A stretch of DNA of 64,000 bases from Mrakia gelida (lineage: Eukaryota; Basidiomycota; Tremellomycetes; Cystofilobasidiales; Mrakiaceae): NCBI GenBank assembly GCA_024345305.1, contig BRON01000020.1:744001-808000 (forward strand), given 5' to 3'. Both the position numbers and the translations under genes were made by a program. A model generated the notes under the pieces. That model was given only the letters and a program-made list of their open reading frames with translations. It was not told where the DNA came from and searched no databases. Shown here one piece after another: positions 1 through 10,896 of the stretch (positions within the stretch are counted from its first letter, which is position 1; every line of letters starts with the position of its first letter).

Positions 1-382
1 TTGAAGGAAGGGACGAGCTTTCCATCGAGTCCCTGTGAGATCGACGTCAGTGAGAGAGTCAGAGATAAGAAGCGGAAGCGAAAGCAAACGAAACGGACGA
101 GCTTACCCAGTTGCACTGAAAGAGTTCGCTTCCCTTCGTAGGACCAGCGACCCATCGAAGGTACTGACAGGTGATCCCAACAGCGTAGGTGGTCTGAGAT
201 GGGTAGTATCCGTTACAAGCTGAGAGATCTGGGCAGGTAGCTCGCTGAAAAGGGAACGAAGAAGAAGGTCAGCGGGAAGTCGAGCTTCACACGCGATCAA
301 AGACTGAACGAACCTTCTGAAGGCTCGCACCGTGGACGAGGAGAGAGGAGTAGGAGAGGATGAGGAGGAGTGTAGCGAGCAT
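1..382 (-). CDS. Secreted cysteine-containing protein, paralogue of the next gene (partial, cut by window edge)
   Basis: The start at 382 gives a hydrophobic signal peptide (MLATLLLILSYSSLLVHGAS) followed by an intron with a GTTCGT donor. The next exon reads RATCPDLSACNGYYPS and on to a Cys-rich stretch ending ELFQCNW. A further intron (GTAAGC donor, CTGAC branch, CACAG acceptor) leads to GLDGKLVPSF, which runs off the window. Exon order and residues match the gene at 1020-2463: signal peptide, then R-A-(V)-T-C-P-D-L-[ST]-A-C, then (D)-G-K-L-V. This is therefore a tandem duplicate of that gene. The C-terminal lectin part, if present, lies outside the window. Function is inferred only from the neighbour. 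Confidence 0.6.
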
Positions 383-1019
383 ATTCTTTGGTGGTGGATA
401 GAGAGAGATGTGGTCAGGAGGGGAAAAGCAAAAGCAGGTCGTCACCCAAAACCGAAACCGAAGAGCGCCACGATCCACGCTCGCTTCTCCTCTCTCGTGG
501 CTCAAAACCTTCTTCGGTGCCGAGTAGAACCTTCTTGGTAATCTCTCATGACCTGTTTAGGAAGGGGGCAGGACGAAATGGTGACAGCAGGGAGAGAAAG
601 GCGGGAGTAAAGTCGCGCGTCGACGTCGCTCGCTTCTCGACGCGAGTCTTCGACGCTCGAACTCGGGCTCCGATTGAGACGAACAACGTAACAGGATCTT
701 CTTGTCTCGCGAGCTTTCAGATCAGAGTGGTGACAACAAGGTAACATGCTTTTTGAGTTAACCAGAGACGAGAGAGCGAGACCAACGATCCGAAGAGAAA
801 AAGTCCAACAATCCAAATCGAGGCGAGGCGAGAAGGGGAAAGTTAGGTAGATACATCTTGTAAAAAGAAGAAAAGAGGTCGATAAGTAAGAGGAGAAATT
901 GTCCGAGAAGATTATCGAGAAACGAGAAGAGGCGAGCGAAGAGAAGAAAGAAGAGAGAGCGAGAAAGCAAGAATCACGACGGCAGCGCGATTGACTTGCT
1001 AGCAAACTCGACTTCAGCT

Positions 1020-2463
1020 CTACTCGGTCCAGACCTGGTTGGTGTTTCCGGTGCTGCACTCCCAGGTTTGTTGCCTAGAAGGAGGGTGGGGGGGAGAGGG
1101 GAGTAGGGAGCGAAAGTCAGGACGTCGTGCTGAGCGAGGAAAGAAAGAGCGAGAGGAGAGGAAGAGAAAGAGCAGGACTCACTGGCTGTAGTTGTCAAGA
1201 GATCCGTTCTTGAGATCGAGACATTGTCCCTTACCCTCGACGGCGATCCTCTTGTCTCCGGTCCCTGTGAGCGAAAGAAAGCAAACGAGGTCAGCGACGC
1301 GTCGAGAACGGAGCGGGACCGGGAACGAGAGAAGGAGAAGAGGACGAGGACGAACTGTAGAACTGCTGGGCGGGAAGGTTATCGATACAGGTCCAGATCT
1401 TCATTCCGATACCGCTGGCGGGGTTGGTTCCGGCGTCGAGGCAGAAGGCTGAACGAGACGACGAGGAGAGGAAGAATCGAGTCAGCGACGGCAATGGCGA
1501 GTTGGTAGGAGAGAGGGAGATGGGAGGAGAGATCGAGAGGAGGAGGAGAGAAGAGAGGTAGAGAGGTAGGGAGAGAGGCAGAGAGTCGAACTCACTGGTA
1601 CCAGCGACTCGAACCTTGGTGGACCCCTCGTTCCAAACGAAAGCCTGAGCGGCAGATCCGTTGCAGTCGTAGATGTCGACGGCAGTTCTGCGAGAAGAGA
1701 ATTCGAAGAAGGGATGAGAGGAGAAGTCAGCTCGAGCCTCGGCCGCTAGACGAGAGAAAGAAAGAAAGAAAACGACAGACGACCGAAGAAGAAGAAAGTG
1801 ACTCACCCATCCTGGAAGCTCGCGGCGTAAACATCGAGACACTTGTTGTTGTTTCCGTTAGGGTGGATGGCCCGTCCTCCCTCAGCAGGAGCGGTCGCGC
1901 TAGCCGAAGGGACGGCGGACGAGGTGACGGTGGCGACGGGGCAGGTTCCAGTGTTGGTCGCAGGGCAGACGGCATCGGAGGAGTCGAAGGCTCCAGCGGG
2001 GGAGGCGACGAGTTTACCATCGTTGTCCTGGAAGGGAAGAGAAGAGTAGAAAGAGAAGGAGTCAGATTGGGAAGGAAAGGAAAGGGAAGGGAAGGGAAGG
2101 GAGGGAAGGGAGAAGGGGAAGATGGGGAGGGGGGGAGAGGGAAAGGGAGGAGAAAGAGATGGGACGACGACGACGACTCACGTAGAAGCATCGGAAGATA
2201 TCCGAGCCGGACTTGACGTACGAGCATCGAGTGGTAGAGGCGTCCGAGTTGACGAAGGGAGAGTTTCCCTGGCAGGCGGTGAGGTCGGGGCAGGTAACGG
2301 CTCGCTGAAGAAGGAAGGGACGGAAAAGGTGAGATGGGAATCAGCGACGTTGTTTTCGATTCAGCCCTCGGAACGAAGCCGAAGCGAGACTCACTCGATG
2401 GATGGCAGCAGCGTTAACGAAGAGAACCGAAGAGGAAAGGAGAAGGGCGATGGGAGCGATCAT
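1020..2463 (-). CDS. Secreted protein with ricin-B-type (beta-trefoil) carbohydrate-binding domain
   Basis: The protein starts at 2463 with a signal peptide (MIAPIALLLSSSVLFVNAAA). A Cys-containing N-terminal part (AVTCPDLTACQGN, TTRCSYV) and an Ala/Ser/Thr linker follow. Then comes a block with repeated lectin hallmarks: CLDVYAASFQDG, AVDIYDCNGSAAQAFVW, FCLDAGTN, MKIWTCIDNLPAQQFY, QCLDLKNGS and TWECSTGNTNQVW, ending at TAG (1020-1022). The Q-x-W/Y-like motifs and the CLD/C-x(n)-W spacing are typical of QxW beta-trefoil lectins. At least five introns are present (donors GTGAGT and GTTCGT, branch CTGAC). It is presumably secreted and binds sugars, perhaps on cell walls or host surfaces. No catalytic or toxin A-chain domain is present. 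It is tandem with a homologue at 1-382. Confidence 0.75.
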
Positions 2464-3039
2464 AGTTGGGTGCTGGAATTCTTGAAGGAGATGGATGGGT
2501 TGGGTGGTGGTGGTGGTGTTGGGGAAGAAAGGACGTCCTCCCCATCTCGCTTTTTGTATCCCTTTTTTCCAACGCTGATCCCCTTCTTGGTCCTTCCGAA
2601 TCGTCTCGAAGAGGTATCTGAATAGCGAAAAAGTCACGGACCCGAAGGTCGAGAGGCCAAGAAGGAAGGTCACAGGTTCGGTCAACGAAGTTAAATGGTC
2701 ACCTCGTTGAACAAGGAGGACGAACCTTGGAAGGAAATCGCCTCGAAGAGGAAGGAGAGGGCAGGGAAATTAGTCACGTTGTTGTTTTCTTCTAAAGTTG
2801 TCCTCTGTGACTGAACCCGTCTCAGAGAAATTGAGGTCCTCTGTGACGACGGTTGTTGCGCTTGGGGCGGAAAGGCCATAAAGTGGAAGTTCCGCGACGC
2901 GCTTTTTTGGTTGGTTCGTTGGTTGGTTGGTTTCGACGAGAAGGAGAGATGGATGAGGTTCGTTGAGGGTCATGATAATTCTTCTCTCCTCCCAGAGGAG
3001 ACGCATCTATGTATATATGTAAAAAGCTCAGCAGATCAA
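2464..3039. other. Intergenic: promoter of the lectin gene and 3' end of the NADH dehydrogenase gene
   Basis: This stretch lies between the ATG of the lectin-like gene and the stop of the NADH dehydrogenase gene. It contains direct TTGGTTGGTTGGTT-type repeats near 2908-2930. No coding frame fits the local splice pattern. Confidence 0.4.
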
Positions 3040-6000
3040 TCAGAACTGAAGGGAGACGCGAACGAGGGAAGGAGAGGAAAGGTCAGCTCAGCCCAAATCT
3101 CGACGGCCCACCTCCCGACTCTTCGCTCTCTTCTCTCTCCATCCCTCCTCCCCACCCTCGTACGAGCTAGAAAGGAAGACTCACCCTCGACAGATCTCGT
3201 CCAAAGATACCTCGCTTAACCTGGATGGGTGACGAGACGGTGACGAGCACGGAGAAGAAGAGGAAGGGAGGACGAGGTCAGCTTCCCGATCTCTCCAAAA
3301 AAGTCTCCCTCGCTCGCTCGAAGTTAAACCCGAGGACCGAGAAGGAAACAACAAAGCATGCTGCTCGTTTCTTCTGCCGAAGAGATAAATGAATCGGTAA
3401 CTCACCCAGTCGATCATGAGCAGGAGTCGAGTTCGAGTGCCTGAAGGAAGAGAGAGGGAGGACGAGAGGTCAGCGGATGAGATGGACAGGGGGAACGGCT
3501 CTTCTTCGTGTTCGCTTGAGCTCGATAGCTCTGAAGCTGAGAGGATGGGTTGTAAACTCACTAGTCTGTTCACTCCAGTAGATCGACCTGCAGGTATAGG
3601 AGCGAAAAAGGGAGAGTCAGCGACCCGTCCAGGAAGACCGAAGAAGAGCACCCGAACGAGGACGACGAAACTCGACTCGACTCACCTCCAAGCGTACCTA
3701 TTCGTCGTCAAAACACCAAGACAAAGTCAGCATGCTGCCCATCGTAGGTCTTCGGAGATGATGGTTCTCGACTCACATAGCGATCAATCCACCAGCGAAA
3801 CTTCCCACTCCGTCCAAATCGAAAGCAGCTCCCGCCGAACCGAGCGAAGCCAGAGATCCAAGATGCAGGTATCGGAAGGGTTTGTAGTAGAGCTCGTCGT
3901 TGTTGACGCTGATGTCGTTGGCGGCGAGGTTGGGAGAGGATTTGGTGAGAGCGTTGAACTTCTTGGCGAGGTAGACACCTGAACGAAAGCGAAGCGAGGG
4001 AAAGCGGGAAAGAGGGACGTCAGTCGCGAGGTTCGACGAGCAGGGAGAGGGAGACGAAAGACGAACCTTGCTGGTTAGCGACTTGAGCAGTCTGTGAGAC
4101 GAAGCGTGAGGATGCAGGTCAGTAAAGAGTCGAAGCGAAGCGCGAAGAAAGACGGAGGAGAGGAGAGGGACGAACAGGCGGCAGCGTGGTGATCTTGTTC
4201 GAGATCCTCAAGAACATCTCAGCGATCTCGTTCAATCCGAGCGATCCGTCCTTGTCGGTATCGTAGTCGTCGAAGATCTCCTTCCTGCGAGCCCGCCAAA
4301 ACGAACAAAGAACCGATCAGCTCAAGGTCGAGGTCCACGAAGAAACGTCGCGAAGGGGAGAGATGAGAGAGAGGAGGACGTACACCTGAGCGAACTGAGA
4401 CTCAGCAAGAGGGAACTTCTTCTTGATAGCCTTGGCCATGTTCTGCCATTCCTCGAAGTTGCTGAGAACGAAAAGAACAGGCGAGAGGGAGGGACGCGTC
4501 AGTTCGAGCTCGTCGACCTCCGTCCGTCCCGTCTTCTTCCCCTCCTTAGTCGTCTCGATTGAATGGATGCGAGCTACTCACATCTTGTTATCCCTGTTGG
4601 TATCACACTCATCGAACAGCTCAAGAAGATGGTTCACGAGACCAGTCTCGATCTGTGCGAAACGGGACGCGTCGAAGAGGTCAGCTCTCTTTCTCGTTCT
4701 CGTTCGCGAACGCAAAGGGAGGATGAGACTCACAGTACTAGCATCTCCAATAGCATAAACAGTTCCCTGAGGAGCTCCCGTCACTCGCAGATGGTTATCG
4801 ACCTCAACAGCCTTCCTGTGGAATTGATTGGGCTGCGAACGAAGGAACGAACGGAGCGTCAGTTCGAGACTCGACTCAACCTCTCGCTCAAGCCGAGACG
4901 AAACGAAACGGAGCGAGACGTACAAGCTTCTGGGTAACCGTCTTAACAAAGGGGTTCATGGCGATTCCTGTCGACCAAAGGGTGAAGCCTGAGGGGATCT
5001 CTCGCAGGGTAGGAGGAGCGGAGGGGTTCTTGGGGTCCTTGACGGAGACGGAAACGGAGTCCTCAGTGACTTTGTTGACTCGGGCGTCTGGTGCGTGGGT
5101 GGGTGGGGGCGGTGGTGGGTGGGAGAGGGAGGAAGGTGGAAGGGAGTGGGTGGGAGGAGGCGGTGAGAGGAGGAAGGGAAGAAGAAAGGGAAGGGGAACA
5201 TGTGGGTCAGCGGAACAACTAACGCGTTGAATCGGAGACGAACGAGCGAGATACGAGACTGAGACTCACTCGTCACAACATCGATATCCTCCCTCTTGAA
5301 CCTCGCCTCCGCGTACTCCGAGATCTTCTCCGAGTAGGTGTTGCTGCGTGCCGCCCAAACCCAACCGAAGTCAGCCCCAGCTCGAAACGAATCGAGGGAA
5401 AAGAAGAGAGGAAAGAACGAACAGGATATGATCCCTCGACTGAACGATATGCACGCTCATCTGACTTCGGAGAAGTTTGGGGAACTGCGAAGAACGAATC
5501 ACGATCGAAGGAAGGATGGGGTCAGTTGAGGAGTTCGAGACTCGCGTTCAAATTCGAGACGAGGGGAAGAAACAAAGCGAGCGCCAACTCACGTATTGCA
5601 TTCCATCCTCGTTCATGAGATCCACCAGTTCAGCAGCGAACTCCACTCCTGTTGGTCCTCCTCCGCAGATGACGCTGGTTCGTCACGAAGCAAAGGCGAT
5701 CAGGTCAGCTCGACGATGACGAAGGGACGAGGGACGCGACGAGGGAGAGAGGGACGGGTGGGGGGACGAACAAAGACAGAAGCTTCTTCCTGGTCTCCTC
5801 GGTCGTGGTGGGTAGGGAGGCGAGTTCGAGGTTGTCTGTTCACGATTCCGAGCGATCGCAAAAGAGAAGTAAGCGAGAGTTGGAGGGAGACGAGACGAGA
5901 CGAGACGAAGGGAAAGAGAGAAAGGCTCCGACTCACCCATAATCCTTCTCCTGATAGCCTGAGCGTCGGGAATCGTCTTGAGCTGGAAGCAGTGCTCCAA

Positions 6001-7495
6001 TCCTGGTACTCCGTGGGTGTTGGAACTGGATCCTACGGCGATGACGAGCTTGTCGTCTACGAACGAAGAACAAGAACGCGTCGAATTCGAAAAAGTCAGT
6101 TCTCGCGTCGTTCGTTCGCGTTCTCCTCCCGAATACCCCACTTCCCTCCCCTCCCTCCACGACACCCCACCCACCCCTCCCAGTGGTTCGAAAGACTCAC
6201 AAGGAACATAAAGTCTCTCCCCAGCAGCAGTCTCAATCTCCAACAGGTTATCCTCCATCTCGAGATCGACGGCTTTGGCTTGGATGAAGTGACCGTGGAC
6301 TCTTGCGAGGGTTCGTCGGAGGGGTTCGACGAGGGAACGAGCTTCGACCGTTCCGACGGTGGCGGAGGGGAGGAGGGGGGTCTGCGATTGAACGAAGGAA
6401 GGAGGGGGTAGAGGTTAGAGGGAGGAAGAACGAGGCGAGGGAGAGTGGGCTGGAGGGAGAGATAGGTTGAGAGGAGAGGAGCGGAGACGTACAAAGAGCG
6501 AGTAGTTCTGAGGCGCAATAACAGTAACATGGTAATCTCCTTGATGGAGGTTTTTCAGGAGTCCGACGGACTGTGCAAGCACGCAAAACGAAAAGGTCAG
6601 CTCGCGTCCCTCCTCTCCCTCCCTCCCTCCCTCCCTCACCAAAACAGATCACAGAAGACTTGGACTCACCCCCCAACCACCCCCAACGATAACCAACCTC
6701 GGCTTCCCTCCCTCGCTCTCCATTCTACTCCCATCTTCCTTCCCACTATGTCCTTTACTCTTCCCCCACATGCCCTCCTGGCCGCTCTCGAGATCCTCGA
6801 TGCTTCGTTCGAGGATGGGAAGGTTCTTGGGACCTCCTTTGGAAGGGAGGATAGCGAGAGGATGGACGGGGACTCGTTCGACGTGTTGGGTTCCGTAGGT
6901 TGAGGCGTCGTGGAGGAGGAGGACACCTGGGTGGGTGGGAGGGGGGGTGGGGGTGGGAAGAGGGGGAGGGGAGGGGGGAGGGAGGTGGGGAGGGGAGGAG
7001 GGAGGTGAGCTCGAGTTCAAGGGAGGACGAGCTCGCTCTGTACGACTGAGCGAACGGGCAACAAAGTATACAAATGAGTTACTCACCCGTCAAAACAGTC
7101 AACCCCAACACGGAAGAGAAACACAACCTCGTCACGACCCTCAAGACAGGACTCCTCGACCAGATGTTCCTCTCGTCCTTCGGGTCCTGCTCAGGAGGAG
7201 GCGTAGGCGTAGGGCTAGCCTCCTCTCCTCCCTCTGGCGGTCCTCCTCCAGTTCCAGCCGCTCCTCCCTCCTTCAGCTCACTCGTCTCACTCCCCACCTT
7301 CCCCTCCGCCGCCAGAGCATCCCCAGCTTGTGGAAGCGTAGGAGCCTTGCTGCTCAAAGCCGCCGTGGCTTGAGCGTTCTTCTTGGTCGTGGACGAAACG
7401 AGAGGGAAGAGGTAAGGAGTTTGGTAGGACCGCGTGGAGAGGAGAGAGCGGGAGGTGGGGCGGAGGAGGAGAAGGGAGGAGGAGCGGGAGAGCAT
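3040..7495 (-). CDS. NDE1: External alternative (type II) NADH:ubiquinone oxidoreductase with EF-hands, mitochondrial
   Basis: This enzyme oxidises cytosolic NADH at the outer face of the mitochondrial inner membrane and reduces ubiquinone without pumping protons. It starts at 7495 with a Ser/Arg-rich mitochondrial presequence (MLSRSSSLLLLRPTSRSLLS), then a Pro/Gly-rich linker and a membrane segment (VVTRLCFSSVLGLTVLTG). The first Rossmann motif is RLVIVGGGWG, followed by LKNLHQGDYHVTVIAPQNYS and a second nucleotide-binding fold, SVICGGGPTGVEFAAELV. The FAD-side motif GTVYAIGDAST precedes two EF-hand-like loops (ECDTNRDNKM; DDYDTDKDGSLGL), as in calcium-responsive fungal NDE proteins. The C-terminus ends GIFGRDLSRF, where the final Phe and stop come from a tiny last exon at 3040-3045 after a GTGAGT/CTGAC/CAG intron. 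The gene has about 20 introns. In-frame codons upstream (to 7516) lie beyond a possible leader-intron acceptor, so 7495 is preferred. Confidence 0.92.
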
Positions 7496-8808
7496 CGTTG
7501 ATTTCTGGAGAAGCAAGAGAGGGAGGAAAGGGAAGGGAAGGTTAGCATGGGAGGACGAGGGAAGTCGAATCGGAATCGAGGATCGGGGAACTCCTTCTCT
7601 TTCTTATCTCGTTTGGCCTCTTCTCGAGCACTGGGGCTGCGGAGGGGTGTATACGAGCTGCCCAAGAGGGAGAGCAGACTCGCTCCCACCTCGTCTCTAT
7701 CAAACACTCCCTCTCCTCCTCTCCTCTCTCTCGATGATGACGTCCGTCCCCCCTTCTCTCCCTCCCTCCTTCCTCCTCGCTCTTCCCTCTCCCTCTGTAC
7801 TGGAGAAACAGATCACAAAGACTCACAGAGATAGCTCAGTAGCGAATTTGAATCGCTTTTTTGGGTGGGGCGGTAAGTTGGAGTTGAAAGGGGATGGGAG
7901 CTGAAGGCAGCGAAAAGAAGGAAGGACGCGAATAGCGAAGGTCAGCTTGAGCGAGGGAGAGGAGTTTTCAAGGGGAAGACCGAGGCGTCACTTCCGACCT
8001 GCCGCTCTCTCTCGAGATTTCTCCTTCGAGAGTATAGAGGGAGAATTGAGGAGGAAGGAGAGGTTAAGAGGGTGGGTGTGCGAGCCAGGAACGGAAGATC
8101 TGCCTCAGGGATCGAGCAGCAATCTAATCCGATTCGTCGAGCTCGAGTTCTCGAGCTCGTCTCCGTTCCTCGTCCGTTCCGAAGTTGCGAGAGGAAGAGC
8201 AAAGATCGAGCGACTCACGGGAGAGGGAGAAGAGGGAGAAGGGATAGGGAAGTTTTCAAAGTGGTGGGTTCGATGTGGTTGTGGTTGGGTTAGGCTGGGC
8301 TTCCTACCAAAAAGAAACTCCTTCGACCTCGGAGGGATGGGCTGAATGGAACCTCCTGCGCGTGGGTCGGCCGACTCCTTCATTCCTTTCCTTCTGTTTT
8401 TCTACCGCCGGCAGTGGTCCTTTCGGGGTTCTTCCAAGAAAGCAGCAGCGTTGGATAGCAAGTGTAGGTAGGTTAAGGTAAGATCCACGAGCCAGTCGAG
8501 GTCTAGCGAGGAGAGAGAGAGAGAGGGGAGAGGGAGAGAGAGAGAGACACGGACGGACGCGAGGAGCGAAAAAGCGAAAACGCGGGGAGGGAAGGACGAA
8601 GGAGGGAAGAGCTGAGGAGGTGAGGAAAAATGTAGAGATGGAAGGGGAGAAGAAGAGAGTGTCCTGGGTGTCGTGGCAAACGGAAGAGAGAGAGGAGAAA
8701 GCTAAGCAAAGAGAGACGAGAGGGGGAGACGCGTGAAAGCGAAACGAGGAGGGAAAGATCGACGACGTGAAGAGAGAGAGAAGCAGAACGAGAGAAAGCG
8801 AAAACGAT
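7496..8808. other. Intergenic: spliced 5' leader of the NADH dehydrogenase gene and 3' end of the next gene
   Basis: There are 1.3 kb between the NADH dehydrogenase ATG and the stop of the surface-protein gene. Minus-strand intron signals (branch complement GTCAG near 7943; a GTGAGT-type donor complement near 8213) suggest a spliced 5' leader for the NADH dehydrogenase. A GA/CT microsatellite lies at about 8510-8550. No conserved protein was recognised. Confidence 0.35.
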
Positions 8809-10896
8809 CTACGTTCGTCTACTCACCCCAGCGACGGAGTAAGGATCCTCTCCACCCGCGCTCGCCCATCCTCCCGTGGCAGCAGGTCCCCTCGCGACCT
8901 CACCCATCGGCATCCCTCCGTCGAGAGCATCCCCAGCTCCCATGCTTCGACTCCTTCCGAGAGCTCCAACACCAGCTTGACCCTGAGCTCCTCCCTCGTC
9001 CTCGTCGTATCCTCCGTAACCTCCAGCAGGGTATCCTCCTCCGTACGCGCCTTGCTGCTGCTGGTTCTGCTGACCGTAGGTGTCGTAGGCATCCGTGGCG
9101 GGGTAGCCTCCTTGTTGATCGTAGTAGTTGGCGTTGGTCTGAGGAGCGTAGGAGGTGTAGTCTTCTTGGGAGTGAGCGCCGGTCGAGAGAGTAGGATCCA
9201 TTCCGATGTGAGCGTTCGAGGAGTTGGCAGAGGGATCGTCGTGGCCGTCGTCCGAGTCTTCCCCGTCGAGAGCGTTGGTTCTGGAAAGGAAAAAAGAAAA
9301 GGACGTGTGCGGGTGAGCGGGAGGGTTCAAGCAGGTTCGAGAGAGAGGAGTGAGAGAGGGAGGGAGGACGAAGACGGCGCGGAGAGGCGAGGGGAACGGA
9401 GGGGAGGAGGGAAGGAAACGATCGAACGAACCGGAGTCCAGCTCCACCGGTTGGTCGAGCAGGGAGAGCAACACCACCCATATCGTCCGACTCTCCGTGC
9501 CTGTTGAGCTCAGGCCTGTAATCGTGGGGAAAAGCAAGAAGAATCAAGAAACGTGTGAGCTTCGATCCCTCGACGCGTCTCGACCTTCGATTCTTCGTTC
9601 GATTGACTCACCACCTGATCGCATCGTCTCCATCATCGTCGAACCCGCTGAACCTCTTGCTCGTCAACCTGAAGACCAAGAACAGCCCAGCTGCCAAAGC
9701 GGCGACTCCAGCGACGACACTGATTCCGATGATCGCTCCCGTCGAAAGTCCAGACGAGCCAGAGGGAGCTGCACTTGACGAAGCGGAGGCAGCGTTCGAG
9801 AACGAAGCAGTCTTGATGACGGTGACGACTCCGCCTGCAGAGTTGGTGGACTGCTCAGCTGTCGTTGAGGTTCTGTTTCAGGGAGACAAGAGAGGAGAAG
9901 GAGGAAGGGGAGGGAGGAAGAGGCTCGCCGTCAGTTCGGGCGATCGGCAGGAGAAAGGAAGGTTGGAAGAACGAACGCTTCTGCTGTCGTGCTCGTTGCC
10001 TCTGAAGTCGAAGTCACTGGTGCTGAGGTGCTTGAGGGAGATGTAGCTGATGCTGAGGACGTGACAGGTGCGCTGCTAGAGGCCACTGTTGACGAAACGG
10101 CAGTCGAAGAAACGACTGAGGAGGAGGCCGAGGTCGCGCTCGAGGTGACAACGGAGGAGGTGGTTGAAGACTGTGAGGAAAGGCGAGAACGAATGAAAGC
10201 AAGTCAGCACGGGTCGTAAAAGTTGAGACACGAGCGAGCTAGGAGATTGTGTGCTGCAGATCGATAGGGTCAAACGTGAAGGAGGAGGAAGGGGAGAGGC
10301 GACCCTTGTTTGGAGACCCCTTTGACCAGCTCTCGTCTTCCTTCCTTCCTTCTTCCTTCCTTCTGGAGAGCCAGAGTACAGCAGCATGAAACATGGCTGA
10401 CTGCATCTCGAGTTCAAAGCCTCGAGAGCCTCTTTGTTCCTTTGCAGAGAGGCAGAAAGAAGGAAAGAAGGTTGAAGAGCGAGGGCGCAGGCGAGCCTGG
10501 ACCTCCTCCCTCCTCCTCCAGGCCCTGTTGCTTCTGGTAGCACGCCGTCCAGCTCACTGCAGCTTCACCGAGCTGAGCATTGAGCCCTCGGAAAGCTCCT
10601 CAAGTCCTCCCGCCTTTGGATCGTCGTTCGATGAACTTCCTTCCAGCCACGAATCGACTCGAAACAAAACGCAAACTCGAGAGGGAGGGAGGGAGGGATC
10701 AACTCACTGTGACATCGTCCAGCGTGCTCGAAGAAGAGGTAGTAGTAACACCAGCCGTTCCTGTGGCTGCGGTTGTGGTGGCCTGTCGAGCTGTGATGGC
10801 GTCTAGAAGACCATCCCTGCGACGATGGCTTCGAGGTTGGTGCTGTGCGAGGACGACCGAGGAGAGAAGCAGGAGGGAGAGAACTTGAGGACGCAT
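8809..10896 (-). CDS. Ser/Thr-rich single-pass surface protein (Mid2/WSC-sensor-like architecture)
   Basis: The start at 10896 encodes a signal peptide (MRPQVLSLLLLSSVVLAQ) and a basic SHRRRDG stretch. A long Ser/Thr-rich region follows that is likely O-mannosylated (STTSSVVTSSATSASSS and similar). One transmembrane helix (GAIIGISVVAGVAALAA, continuing LFLVFRL) is followed by basic residues (TSKRFSG). The cytoplasmic tail is acidic and then Gln/Gly/Tyr-rich (YGQQNQQQQGAYGGGYPAGG). This layout is that of fungal cell-wall stress sensors (Mid2-like), but no WSC cysteine domain or specific Mid2 motif is visible, so the sensor role is an inference. The first intron is unusually long (10171-10708). 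The stop at 8809 assumes read-through of a possible last donor (GTGAGT at about 8822). Confidence 0.65.
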
